Assembly (NCBI RefSeq): GCF_008831285.2
Contig: NC_045150.1
Location: forward strand, 2,678,001 to 2,742,000
DNA from: Nymphaea colorata
Taxonomy: Eukaryota > Streptophyta > Magnoliopsida > Nymphaeales > Nymphaeaceae
Reading direction: 5' to 3'
DNA length: 64,000 nucleotides
The notes beneath the pieces were generated by a model. That model worked only from the letters and a program-made list of their open reading frames with translations, was not told where the DNA came from and did no database searches. The translations under genes were made by a program, and so were the position numbers. Of this stretch, positions 11,590 through 23,626 are shown piece after piece. Position 1 is the stretch's first letter. The number at the start of each line of letters is the position of its first letter.

Positions 11590-12995
11590 TTCAAGTTGCC
11601 TCTTGGTAATGCTTTTTTTTTTTGTTGTTTTGTTTTCTTCTTTTTCTTGATCTAATGTGATTCTAGTGTCTGTTTCAGTTGCCTCTTGTAGTTTTTCTTT
11701 ATCTTTTTCTGTGTACTGGTTTTATTCATTTGCTTATTTTTCTAGTGTCTGTTTCAGATGGAAAACTTCTTGATGGTGGAGTTAAGCTATTAAAGAAAGT
11801 TCGCAGTGGTGTGAGTTATTATTCATTCATTCTTGTTGAAAGCTTAGAAAGCTTTAACTCTTGAACCATCTTTCATATCCTGCTAGATGAGAATCTCTAA
11901 TTCTGCAGATCATTCCTGCTATTATTAGGTTTCCAGCAATTCTAGTATTAGTTTTCTACTGTAGTCTTACAACTTGTCAACATGTTGGTCGGATTTAGTG
12001 TTTTAAGTTCCTCTTGGATTGGCTTCTAATGCAAAATTCATCGGCCAAAATAATCAGTAAGCAATTTTTCTTTTTCTTCTGCAGGTATGAAGTTTCTCTC
12101 GTTTATTAAGGGCTGAACAAACATGTTAATAGTAGGAAGATTATGTCATGAAAGATTTTGTGCTGCCTTTGTATCAGCCGACTAGCCATTGGCTAGTTCC
12201 AAAAACGAGCTGCTTTCATCTTACTTAATGTTTGTAAGTTCTATGGCATGGGTGCTTTTGTTTGGTGCCCTTCTTCAATGTAATTCTGTTTCCTTGAAGT
12301 GTGAGAATTCTAGTTTTGGATTGGTTGTCCAAAATTACTGTTTTGCACTTGTTAAGGCAGTCGGCCTATTGATTTTATGATCTGTTGGGCCTGATTTACA
12401 GGGTTTGTAATGTACCCCAACTAGCATTTATTACGATGCTCCATGAAATGAATGTTTCAGCTATGTAGTAACTGGTAACAACACTTGGATGTTTTAGGCG
12501 TTTCATGTTATTGTTCCATTTTTGTCTCATACTCCTTGTGCTTTTTTTGAATCTCATTGCATGATTTGGTAAGTTGGCATAATTGCTGATTTCATGTATT
12601 ATGACCTTCTAATCTGATTACCTTTTCAATAAAGGATTGTCAATATCAATAATAAGCTTTTTAATCTTAGGAGAGTATTTTTTTTTTGTTACAAGTTAAG
12701 CAATAACAGGATGTGGAGTCACTTGATGTGATTGTTCAATCTTGCATTCTGGTGCTTGAATGCAATCTTGGTGTTGGTGGGCTTTTAAAGTTGCACCATT
12801 TTATTGGTTTATGCAATAATTTGAATGTTTTCATCTATCTTTGCTATGAGCATTGTATTCACTGCAATTACAGCGAGATATCTTTGTTCTACTTCCGACA
12901 TTTTTCTGTCTTGGTCTCTGTCATTATTTTCTTCGTCCATTCGCCGTGGCTGCCTACCATTAAAAAGAAACTATTCTTGAAAAACTATAGAAATG

Positions 12996-13254
12996 AGTAA
13001 TATTAATCGAGCTCACAAGTTCGAGCCTTATCGAGCTTCACGTATTCGAGCCGTAGTCGAGCTCGAGCTCAACAAGTTAGGATGCAAGTAAACGAGCTTA
13101 ATCGAGCCGAGCTCGAGCTCGACCATTGACTTCGAGTCGAGTTCGAGCCAGGATAGTCGAGCTATAATCGAGTTCGAGTCGAGTCGAGCTCGTGTCTTAT
13201 TTAGTCTAGCCGAGTTCGAGCTGACCAAGCTCGGGCTCGACTCGGCTCGTGTTC
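12996..13254. repeat. Right subterminal GAGCTCG-rich repeats of the hAT element
   Basis: Dense ATCGAGCTCG, TCGAGTTCGAG and GCTCGAGCTC motifs run up to the right end of the element. They are the counterpart of 7376-7550. Confidence 0.7.
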
Positions 13255-13778
13255 ATGTCGATATGTGCATGGAAGCCATTAGAGTCGGCGAGCTTGGTCC
13301 AGTCTTTCTTCAAGACGTAGGACCCATTGCTCGACCAGTAGATGAGGACAAGTGCCCACGGCCGACCCGCCTCGTCGAGCGTCGAAACCAGCAGGCCGTT
13401 CCCGCCTTCCTCGCACACGATCCTTCTCTCCGCTTCCTCCAACTCCTCGAACACCAAGTCATGCACGTCTTCTCTACGGAACAACAGACGATTGTGGTGG
13501 CTCCTGGTGTCTGTCGCCGTCAGTTTCTTCACGCAAACGGATTTTACGAGCGGCAACATGGCATGGCACCTAACCACCGCCTCCGGCCACCCAAGAACCT
13601 TGCTCCGGTATCTCGTGCTCCTGAGGAGCAGGAACAGCGAGGCCCTCTCTCTCTCTGCTTCCACCTCCTTGCCCTTCTGCTTCGGATGCACCTTTCGTTC
13701 AGCCATTACGGCCTGCAAGAAGAGGGCGCCGTTGTCTTCCATGTTGCTGCAACTCCCTCCTTCTGTCCTGTTCTTCAT
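13255..13778 (-). pseudogene. B3 gene copy 2, N-terminal two thirds with most of the B3 domain
   Basis: The minus-strand frame from ATG 13776-13778 is open and close to copy 3 up to HAHID, where the hAT insertion (duplication 13255-13262) replaces the rest. Visible B3 features are LTATDTRSH, RREDVHDLVF, DEAGRPW and YWSSNGSYVL. Beyond the junction the frame runs into transposon-derived residues (NTSRVEPELG). Apart from the two insertions I see no frame damage, so the gene may have been sound until transposons hit it. Confidence 0.88.
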
Positions 13779-14040
13779 GTCTGCTTTTCAATTGATGCCT
13801 GATCTTCTGGAGGCGACGGAAACCTAAGGTGGGTACTGTGGAAGCTGAGGTTTTGGCAAGGAACGTGATCGGTCGATCGATCGATCTTGGAGGGTTTAAA
13901 AGAAGAGAGCAGAAACACATATATATTTATAGAGAGATGATCTCCGAGTTAGAGGGCCTTCTATTTCCGGCGTCAACCAAAACTTTCCATTATCAAACTA
14001 GGAAACTAGATTTCGAGTTCGTTTTGTTTGAATTTTGAAC
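13779..14040. repeat. 5' flank of B3 copy 2
   Basis: This flank is homologous to 181-430 and 19201-19490. It contains a tetranucleotide GATC run and the block tttaaaagaagagagcag shared with copy 1. It probably holds the promoter and leader of this B3 copy. Confidence 0.65.
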
Positions 14041-15046
14041 CAAATCGCTAGGTCGGATCGTATAAAAGAAAATAGCATCCAGCTAAAGGAATTAAGCTTC
14101 TTCAGACAGACCATGGTGTCCATGAGTGGAACCCAGACTTCTTGGTATTTAAAGGCCCACCGCGCCAACCCCTTGGGGTGTATATGTGTCCGTCTTGGGT
14201 TAAAGTATACCGATCCAAGAAAGCTGACTCTTTAAAGGCGTTCATATTGTCTGAATAACTTAATTAGTAGTTTGATTAATTAAATTTAATTAGTAGTTTG
14301 ATTGCATTGCAGATATACCAATGTATGTTAATATTCAAATCAGAATGCAATGAATTTGAATCCTAATGAAATCCTCTCTCCAGCATTTGAAGAACAATGC
14401 AATAGAAAAATATTTTAATTGACCTCATACCCAAGTTGCTTTTCGACAGAAGTAATCTAATGCATGTTGTCTTATTCAACCTACTAATAGTTGGTTTCCA
14501 TGCTAATTTATCTTAATGAACATGACAGATTTCTTCTCTCTGATGCATGCTTCCAGCACCCATATTTTGATGCTTCACATTTTGGTGTTTAAACTCTACA
14601 AAATCACCACAGCTACATAGAAAATTTTATTTATTTATTTATTTGGAAACCAATTTCTTAGGCATTTTAGTTTTTGGTTTCTAAAAGAAAGGAAAAGGTA
14701 ATCTGTTTGAGCTAAGAAGGATTGGGATCTCTAGAGAAAATTAAATACTTTTACAATTTGTAATACCGTTCAGGAGCATCTTAATATATCGGTGAAGACT
14801 ATTTTGACATAAAACATGTTTTGATTGAAGTTGTTTTAATAAAAAATGTTGATTATTATCATGCCATGGGGCTATTCTTTTTTTTATTATTATAAAAACA
14901 CAATTAAAGTCTAACAAATGATCAACTTAATATACATTTTGCATAAGCTCATGCATTCTTAAGATCATATCAATAAGGTTAGATTGTGAAAAAGAACTCT
15001 GAAAATCAAAATCAAAGGGACCAAAGTGTCCGGCTTTTACCAACTT

Positions 15047-15114
<68 letters not shown>

Positions 15115-15408
15115 CACCAAATATGATCTAAATGAAAAATCAAATTATCAAGTTTCAAGAACAAGCTGTTGAAACCTAGCGACTCCATACAAAAGATTCA
15201 GTAAACTTTGTAAATGAAAAAGATTGTACTAGATGGAAAAAATAATGATATAAATTAATGACTTGTACATCCACTTTTCTGACTCTCACTCTCAATCTTA
15301 TAAATGAAGAAAAGGAACCAGCAGCAAGATAATGTTGAGCAAACAGATTAACAACAGCCTTTGCTCTGTTAACATGTGATAAGTAAGGAGAAGGCAGTCA
15401 CAATCGGA
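14041..15408. other. Non-coding spacer with a TA microsatellite
   Basis: I see no gene. A direct repeat of ttaattagtagtttgatt occurs at about 14260-14301. A pure TA tract of about 30 units fills 15051-15111. Confidence 0.55.
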
Positions 15409-15416
15409 CTTGGACT

Positions 15417-17175
15417 TAGGAATGTCAAAGGATTGGATTCGGATCGGATATTCGGCCAAAATATTTTAAAAAAAAATTGGATATGGTAAAAAATTTTAAC
15501 ATCTGGATAAAAAATCGGATCAAATATGGATTTAAAAGATGATATCCATTCGAATAGAAAATCTGATTGGATATGCATTTAAAAGATGATATCCGATCGA
15601 AAATCAGACTTAGTTTTAAATAATTATCCATTGGAATAACACTTTTCTTAACATAATATATCCTTCCAAATTTAGATATCTGAATCTGAATTCACCCATC
15701 TTAATCCGATGGAAACCGAATCCGAAACTATAAATCCGAATCCGGAATGTCTTTTGAAATTCTGCGTTGCTGGGTTTGGAACCGACAACCTAACAGGTTT
15801 AGATTGTTTTGGCAGTGCTTCAGCCAAGGGAACCAACACAAAATCTAGTGAAACCTGTAAAGGCTTATCATTTTTCCATAAAAGGTTTATCATTTTTCCC
15901 TCTGTGACCAATAGCTGGAAAATGAAGGTTCATAACTATATTTTCTTTCTCATGGATCCTAACCCATAATAAATTTGAATCTTATTTTAATTATATGAAA
16001 CCATATAATTATCAAAAAAAAAACCAGACAAACAAACTTTAGTAATTAATTAAATTATTCGATCAAATAAACAATAAAACATAAATTAATGCAGTCAATT
16101 AATCAAAAATTCTTTTATTGAAGCAATTTCTTTTAACTAACATTGAATATATACATTTAATCCCCTATGCCAAGTCCTAAGTATAAACCAAAGTCCAATT
16201 TCAATTAGATTCGGATAAGAATTTGAAATTCAGGTTTGGATCGGATTTTGGCTTGGCAAACCTGTGACTCGTTTTTGGATAGGCAGATCATGATTGGATC
16301 AGTGAGTTGATTCGTCGACTCGATTGAATTTTAAAATAACTTGAATCGAGTAAGTTAGGATGAGTCAAGGGCGAGCCGAAGCGAGCCAGGCCAACCTTGA
16401 CTTCTAGTCAAGTTTTTTTTATCGATTTGAGCTGACTCGAGCGATTTCCAAACTAACTCCACGAGTCAGCCAAACTATGGAGCCTATCACAAACACATAC
16501 AAAGTAACTTAACGTGAAATTATGACTAGATTATGGGAGACGAACCCTTTTATCAGTTACTTTTTCTTGTTAAATTTCAAATACTGTAATTAAACTGGAA
16601 AGCTCCCATTTTTCAGCTTTTAATTTAAAGCTGCCCGATATATGATTACGCTATGCACCTTTTTATTCAATGGCCGGGAAATCCTTGTCCGTAATTCAAT
16701 AACTAGTCTAGCTAGTTGGCAGAGCTCTCTCTAACCAACCATTTGGATGATACTAAAGCAGGTTAGAAACCTGATTCTTACCTTACAAGATTTTTTTCAC
16801 TTAATTTTAACATTAAAATCAAGATCATCGTTGATTGGCGTTTTGTTCACGAACAATTTTTGTGAGAAGACGGTGGCAGTGTATCGACTTAGTTTCCCAA
16901 TCAAACGCAGGATTTGCAGAATAGTCTCCGGCTGCAAGATTACATCCCTAACTCAAGGAATTTCATGTACGCTGATAGGAAAATCGAACACCAACAAATC
17001 CTTGTTAATTAGATCCATGAATCTTCTATCCGTGCCTCTAAGTGATAAGTGCAATTTGATTGTAAACTTAAAAATCAGATTCGGATATGATACAGATTGT
17101 TGTTTATCCGAATTCAAATCTGAATACGTAAATATCCGACATATCTAATCCAAATCTAATCCGTTGACATCCCTA
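15417..17175. mobile_element. Non-autonomous hAT-like element, 1.76 kb
   Basis: The ends are TAGGAATGTCAA on the left and TTGACATCCCTA on the right (inverted repeat, one mismatch in 12). They are flanked by CTTGGACT (15409-15416) and CTTGGACG (17176-17183), an 8-bp duplication with one change. The inner ends are built of 'ggattcggatcgga' motifs. The middle holds an AT-rich part and a GAGTCGA-rich stretch (16300-16480). No transposase is recognisable; the 133-codon frame at 16747-17148 has no known domain. Length of duplication and ends suggest hAT. Confidence 0.75.
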
Positions 17176-17430
17176 CTTGGACGTCAAAGATGATCAATTG
17201 GAATAAGGTTGGATTGAACAAATAATATTTCAATAATTAATTTTGATGGGTCTGGCTTCCACTAACTTATATACATATAAATGATTGTCTCTTTCTTCTT
17301 GAATAATACTTTTACTAAAATTTAGAAGCAGGGGAGAAAACAATCATTTGATAACGGTCAGTAGCAGTCTTAATGGGCACATATTAAAAAGGGTGGCTAA
17401 AAGTTAGCCTATAAAATCAACATGCCTTGA

Positions 17431-18473
17431 GTGGAATCAGCTTGATCAGAGGTTTCTAATGGAACAAGTTCAGTTGTTTAATGCTATGATTAATTGATTG
17501 ATGAACAAGGTCTTCATCATCTGCAAGAAGGAACAAGGAACTAACATACAATGTTACAAGTAAAATGAGGTTGGTAAACAGAATTGAGAATTTAGAAACC
17601 ATTTTCTAGTTAAAAATTTATAGGAGAAAAGCATTTATAAGTTCAAGCATCATTTATGCACTAAATAATTCAATGCACATATACGTTATACATATTTCAG
17701 AACCATGAGAAACCAAAGTCGTCATTGAAATAATGTTACAACTATAAAATACATTCACTGAAGTCGTCATTTCAGAACCAACTCTTCCAACCTTTCGAAG
17801 AAACACAAATGGGCTCACATAGCTGCCAATAAGAACTATAAAACACATTCACTGAAGTCTTCATTGAAATAATGTTACAAATCAGATCACTGAATAAGAT
17901 CCAAGGCTGCGTTAAAAGATATGCTTCCCAAATCCCTAGTTTAAACAAACTGAGGATCTCTATAACATGGATCTTAAATCTAAGTTACATGTAAAAAACT
18001 ATGGATTTAAGTTGGATGAGGAGCATCTGACCTTAAATCTATGGAAGGATCTCACGGTGAAACAAACACACCCTAAGAGAAACCATGCAAATCCAAAGAT
18101 GAAGCTCCTTTGATATTTGTGCACACAAACGAAACATGAAAAAAACTTACAACATCCACCAAGTTATCATGTTGAATCAGAATACCAAATATAATAACAG
18201 TTTAACAATGCATCAAAAATTTTATCAACCACAAAAGTATACACTTCCTTCTTTTCAGTTTCAACCTGATCACATGCTGAAAGAACGATTGGTAATATTA
18301 TTACAAATGGAAGATAATTTCCTTATGTAATTTCTTTTGCATAATTGACATAACTAGTAAAATCTGCAGCAGTGAGAGAAAAACTAGCAAAAAAAATTGG
18401 TCTACTAGTAACTGACATAACTAGTAAAATTTGCAGCAGTTCATTTGAAATAGAATGCTCAACTCCAAAGATT
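17431..18473. repeat. Direct repeat copy A, left of B3 copy 3
   Basis: About 1.04 kb aligns with 20239-21261 in the same orientation, with small indels. Copy A holds an internal duplication of an ACATAACTAGTAAAAT..GCAGCAGT block (18347 and 18412). The part at 17890-18075 ends in AACAAACACACCCTAAG, a form typical of MITE ends, and is present in both copies. No gene was recognised. Confidence 0.85.
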
Positions 18474-18588
18474 GCGCAAACTCAAAGAAGCAGGACATCA
18501 GCCAGCCACTGTATTCCGCAAAAAACCCATTAAGCTGCCGCATTAGGAACGATCATCTTCTTTCTGATTATCATCGATCTCCTGTGGG

Positions 18589-19200
18589 TCACCATGCATG
18601 ACCAGTAGCAGGGGAACGACGGATGATGACGAAACAGAGCCTTCCGCTCGTGCGCTGCCGGAAGCTGAAGATCTCAATGTCGATATGTGCATGGAAGCCA
18701 TTAGAGTCGGCGAGCTTGGTCCAGTCTTTCTTCAGGACGTAGGACCCATTGCTCGACCAGTAGATGAGGACAAGTGCCCACGGCCGACCCGCCTCGTCGA
18801 GCGTCGGAACCAGCAGGCCGTTCCCGCCTTCCTCGCACACCATCCTTCTCTCCGGCTCCTTCAACTCCTCGAACACCAAGTCATGCACGTCTTCTCTACG
18901 GAACAGCAGACGATTGTGGTGGCTCCTGGTGTCCGTCGCCGTCAGTTTCTTCACGCAAACGGATTTTACGAGCGGCAACTTGGCATGGCACCTGACCACC
19001 GCCTCCGGCCACCCAAGAACCTTGCTCCGGTATCTCGTGCTCCTGAGGAACGGGAACAGCGAGGCCCTCTCTCTCTCTGCTTCCACCTCCTTGCCCTTCT
19101 GCTTCGGATGCACCTCTCGTTCAACCATCTCGGCCAGCAAGAAGAGGGCGCCGTTGTCTTCCATGTTGCTGCAACACTCTCCTTCTGTCCTGTTCTTCAT
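18589..19200 (-). CDS. B3 DNA-binding domain protein, intact copy 3
   Basis: The frame gives 203 codons from ATG 19198-19200 to TGA 18589-18591 with no intron. The first 70 residues are charged and variable. The B3 fold spans about residues 80-197 with LTATDTRSH (86-94), RREDVHDLVF, DEAGRPW (RPW 139-141), YWSSNGSYVL (147-156), W160, IFSFR (177-181) and LCFVIIRR (188-195). B3 proteins are plant nuclear transcription factors that contact DNA through this barrel. The sequence recalls the ARF/RAV consensus, but the protein is short and lacks AP2 or auxin-response domains. It is the only copy of the three with an uninterrupted frame. The ATG was chosen because copies 1 and 2 begin at the same residue. 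Whether it is expressed is unknown. Confidence 0.8.
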   Translation of the reverse strand: MKNRTEGECCSNMEDNGALFLLAEMVEREVHPKQKGKEVEAERERASLFPFLRSTRYRSKVLGWPEAVVRCHAKLPLVKSVCVKKLTATDTRSHHNRLLFRREDVHDLVFEELKEPERRMVCEEGGNGLLVPTLDEAGRPWALVLIYWSSNGSYVLKKDWTKLADSNGFHAHIDIEIFSFRQRTSGRLCFVIIRRSPATGHAW

Positions 19201-20238
19201 GTCGTCCTTTGGGCAATCGATCAAGAAATCAACTGATGTAAATTAGGCACAACCCAGAACGAAGCTCTACCTGATCTGCAGCTGTGATTATAATAAAGAG
19301 TGGTTTGGGCAAGGAACGAGATCGATCGATCGATCTTGGGCCTTGGAGCGTTTGAAGGAAGAGAGCATACATACATAGATATTTTATAGAGAGGGAGATG
19401 ATCTCCTGATCAATTAGGGAACCTTCCATTTCGGGCGTCAACAGAAAGTTTCTATTTCCTATCTGAATCAGACTAGGAAACTGGATTTCTTCGAGTACAT
19501 TTGTTTTTTCTTTTTTGTTTTTTAAAAAGAAAAAACTTCCTAAAGATAAGATCCTGTGACGATATAAACATCAATTGTCCAAAATTCATGATGGCCTTTA
19601 AAATCATTTTGACATCGAGAAATCTGAACTTTATATTAGATTCTATATTTAGGCATAAAGAAATATTTATTTTAGTCTTACAACGTGCAATTGCATATAT
19701 GAGTCATATTTCATCAAATGATATCTGGGTAAAGAAAAATTGGTAACCTATTCAGTTTCACCTCTAACTTGAATTTGTCTTGACAATGGTGAATAGAAGC
19801 ATGTCTATATGAAGTAGCTAATTAAGGCAGACGTTCTTGACATATGAACCCTCCCATTCCTCATGCCTTTGGGGTTCAGAGTTGTGTCGACGTCAGCAAA
19901 AGCGGCGATGCTTCCTTTAACGTGGATACTACGGCTTATTACCTTAAGATTCGTAAGCATAGCAGCCACGAGAATTGAACTAGATACATGTCTTTCTAGA
20001 GACTTTTAGCCTGACCAGCTATATTGTGCCCCTTTGACATTAGTTCAGCATAAAATTACATATGAACAAGAGGATAGCTGTCTTTTATAACAAACAATTA
20101 ATATGGATGTCAGTGAATTGGATATATACAGATCAAATATCCAACCAAACTACTTCAAAAAAAAATAAAGTCGGATATAGAAAAAAATTTAACATATGAT
20201 TAAGAGAATGGACCTGATTTGGATTTACAAAATTTCAG
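19201..20238. other. Upstream region of B3 copy 3
   Basis: It contains the leader/promoter block shared with copies 1 and 2 (to about 19490), an AT-rich stretch, a SINE-like fragment (about 19955-20025, minus) and, at 20045-20210, sequence matching 480-645 upstream of copy 1. No further gene is visible. Confidence 0.55.
19955..20025 (-). mobile_element. SINE-like fragment with B-box
   Basis: On the minus strand TAGCTGGTCAG (20011-20021) is followed about 30 nt later by AGTTCAATTCTCGTGG. This layout resembles tRNA A and B boxes. A similar A-box string occurs on the plus strand at 30714-30724. It is a degenerate fragment, and no ends were found. Confidence 0.4.
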
Positions 20239-21261
<1,023 letters not shown>

Positions 21262-21890
21262 ACAAGTTAACACATAGTCAATACGTGTATTTCCATGGCT
21301 AATATGTGTATTTTTTGTATGTAATTTGCTCATCAAGGGTTTGGTATGTCCATGGCTAATATGTGTATTTTTTGTCATAAAGAGGAAGAGTCCATTCCGA
21401 ACCCCTTCTCTCTTTGCCCTCGCTTCTTAAAAATTCCGAACCACAGTTCATCTATTTGTTCCCAGGGCTATATACAAATGGAGGTATTCTATTTGATAGA
21501 TTTGATATGTCCAGAAAATTTGTGGTGATCATCAAAACTGGGATTCGATTTCACAAGCAATAGACCATTGTTCATTGTTCATTGGTGTGCTTTGGGCTCT
21601 TGTTTTTTTTTTGTTGCAGGGGCTTTGGTGGAGATGGGCAGTTGGGCCTTGGAAACTCAAAGTAGGTTGTGGAGGATCTTTCAAAACATTAAGGTTGATC
21701 CATATATATATCTATATATATTTATTAAAAATTTCATGTAAAAGACATTTTTCATATTAAACTATTTGATTATCTTTTTTATTATCGTAGACAATGTGAG
21801 GCATATAGCAGTTGGTTCATTAATAATTATAAAAGCTTCAAAATAGGAACCAATTCATGCTTCTCCATGTTTATTAACTTCATTTTACCC
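21262..21890. other. Spacer with a short repeat and a possible LINE remnant
   Basis: A string beginning CCATGGCTAATATGTGT occurs at about 21293 and again at about 21351. The frame after the second copy reads MCIFCHKEEESI.NPFSLCP, which loosely resembles the zinc-binding tail of plant LINE reverse transcriptases. It is too short to call. Confidence 0.3.
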
Positions 21891-22090
21891 CGAGGGGTGG
21901 TAGCGTAGTAGGTGGCAAGGTGGTTCAGCTCCTCTAGGAACTCGTGTTCAAATCTTGGAGTTGTCACTGTCACGTTCCAGTGCACTCTACCTCTTGATCA
22001 TAAAAGGTCTTGAAGCATGCTCACTGAACTTATGAAGCGGGCACATAGAGGGCTAGGGGCCTCTCTTAGGGGCGGTGGAATGAACCACTC
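21891..22090 (+). mobile_element. tRNA-derived SINE
   Basis: A perfect polymerase III A box (TAGCGTAGTAG, 21901-21911) and B box (GTTCAAATC, 21946-21954) are spaced 35 nt apart near the left end, as in tRNA-derived SINEs. The 3' end and target duplication could not be fixed; the body probably reaches about 22090. The sequence around the B box is related to the minus-strand fragment at 34510-34690. It does not fold as an intact tRNA by eye, so I call a SINE and not a tRNA gene. Confidence 0.6.
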
Positions 22091-23566
22091 AGCAATAGAA
22101 CTTGAATTACTGGCATAACATTATACGTTTGATTTTTCAAAGAGCTTGGAGTTTCATAGTCTCTTGACATATGATATGATAAAGAGATTTCCAAAAAAGT
22201 GGTTCATCATCACAACGAACAAGAACTTAAGAAAGGAGAGCTTTTGAAGTAGAACATTTGGTAGCGTTGAAGGCTTTCAAAATACTGTCACGGTGGTAAT
22301 TTATTGAGCTTCTAGATCATGTTAAGTTTGAGTACTAATGAGAATTTATTGGGAGCCAATATATTTGGTGACAGGGATGAACAAGAAGGTGGGGACAAGT
22401 TTTAAAGATTGTCAAAGATATGCTCACTATGATTGTGAACTGCATGTGGAAACAATGAAGTTATTGTCAAGTAAAAGATGAATTCCTTTTTGGTTCTTGA
22501 CTTGGGTAGGCTCATTAAATTAGACTACAGCCAGTTCTTATGTTCAAGCAACATTGACACTTGTGTTAAGAAGCATATGCCAAGAAACATTTTTCTAACT
22601 TGAAATTTGGCTTTTCTTCAGTGTCTTTTACAATTAGGTTCAGTTTTGAAAAAAAATCCATCCCACTTTTATACGTCACGAGGCTCCATTGGCATTTTAT
22701 TTTATCAAATATGTATTACTAAAAACATATGACCAAAGCAATAGATGGGATTTCAACTTGAGTCATTAGAGAAAGCTAGTATCATATATATATATATATG
22801 GTGGGAGCACTTATATAACTTTGCCAAAAAAAAAAAATCAACAAATATTTTTAAGTTTAAAAGTTAATAACAATTTGATTTTTCTAGTCAAACAAATGAA
22901 ACTACTTAAAGCTACACATAATTTGAGAAACACCAACAAAAATTACATAATATGTAACTATCATCATCAGAAACAAGCGTCAGTATCTGCACATTAGAGA
23001 AAATGATATCAAGAGGATCACAAACTTCACATAAGAAATTTTCATATGGCAACTAATTGTGATTAATCCTTATTATGTTTCTTGGGCTCTATGTACTTGG
23101 TTTTTGGATCCGAGACAGGTTTTGGCTCCTTAAACCTCCAACTAAAACTGAATTTGAATTTGAACCCAATTACATATTTGTTTAAAGCCAAATCTGAATC
23201 TGAATTTGATGGGATCATTTATTAACTCGAACAAGATTTGATTTCTTAATCAAATGTCAAATTTTTTTTGGTATCTGAACTTTTTTGAAACAGTTTGGTC
23301 CAATATCCGATCTGCATCCAGTTTATTGAACCGTCTATAAGGATGACAACATTATAAGTAAGTGGTGCCTGTTTTTCTTTTATATAGTTCAGATTACATG
23401 AAGAAGAAGATTTGATAATGCACTATCAGAGTTGACATTTCCAAGATAATTGCAACACATTTGTTTATATTGCATCTTTGTTTTCAACTGTTCAATTTCA
23501 TATTCATTTTATTTTATCACCAGTACTGTGTTTTGACTTAGACCTAGTATATATGGCCTTCATGAT

Positions 23567-23626
<60 letters not shown>

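Larger units (their letters stand above)
7365..13254 (+). mobile_element. hAT transposon, 5.9 kb, decayed, inserted in B3 copy 2
   Basis: The sequence between the two halves of the B3 gene carries a BED-finger hAT transposase and ends rich in GAGCTCG. It is flanked by ATGTCAAT (7357-7364) and ATGTCGAT (13255-13262), an 8-bp duplication with one change, the length typical of hAT. The left end starts AGGGGTGCAC.ACGAGCCGAG. The right end, read inward, starts GAACACGAGCCGAG, so the outermost bases of the right inverted repeat are missing or mutated. Similar ends occur near 57.07 and 57.9 kb. Immobility is inferred from the damaged end and the stops in the transposase. Confidence 0.88.

Noticed and set aside
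13263..13827. Plus-strand frames opposite B3 copy 2 (and 18598-19246 opposite copy 3)
   Set aside because: They mirror the GC-rich B3 frame. The minus strand holds the recognisable B3 motifs.
16747..17148. 133-codon frame in the hAT-like element
   Set aside because: It has no BED finger, hAT core or other known domain and ends in subterminal repeat sequence.
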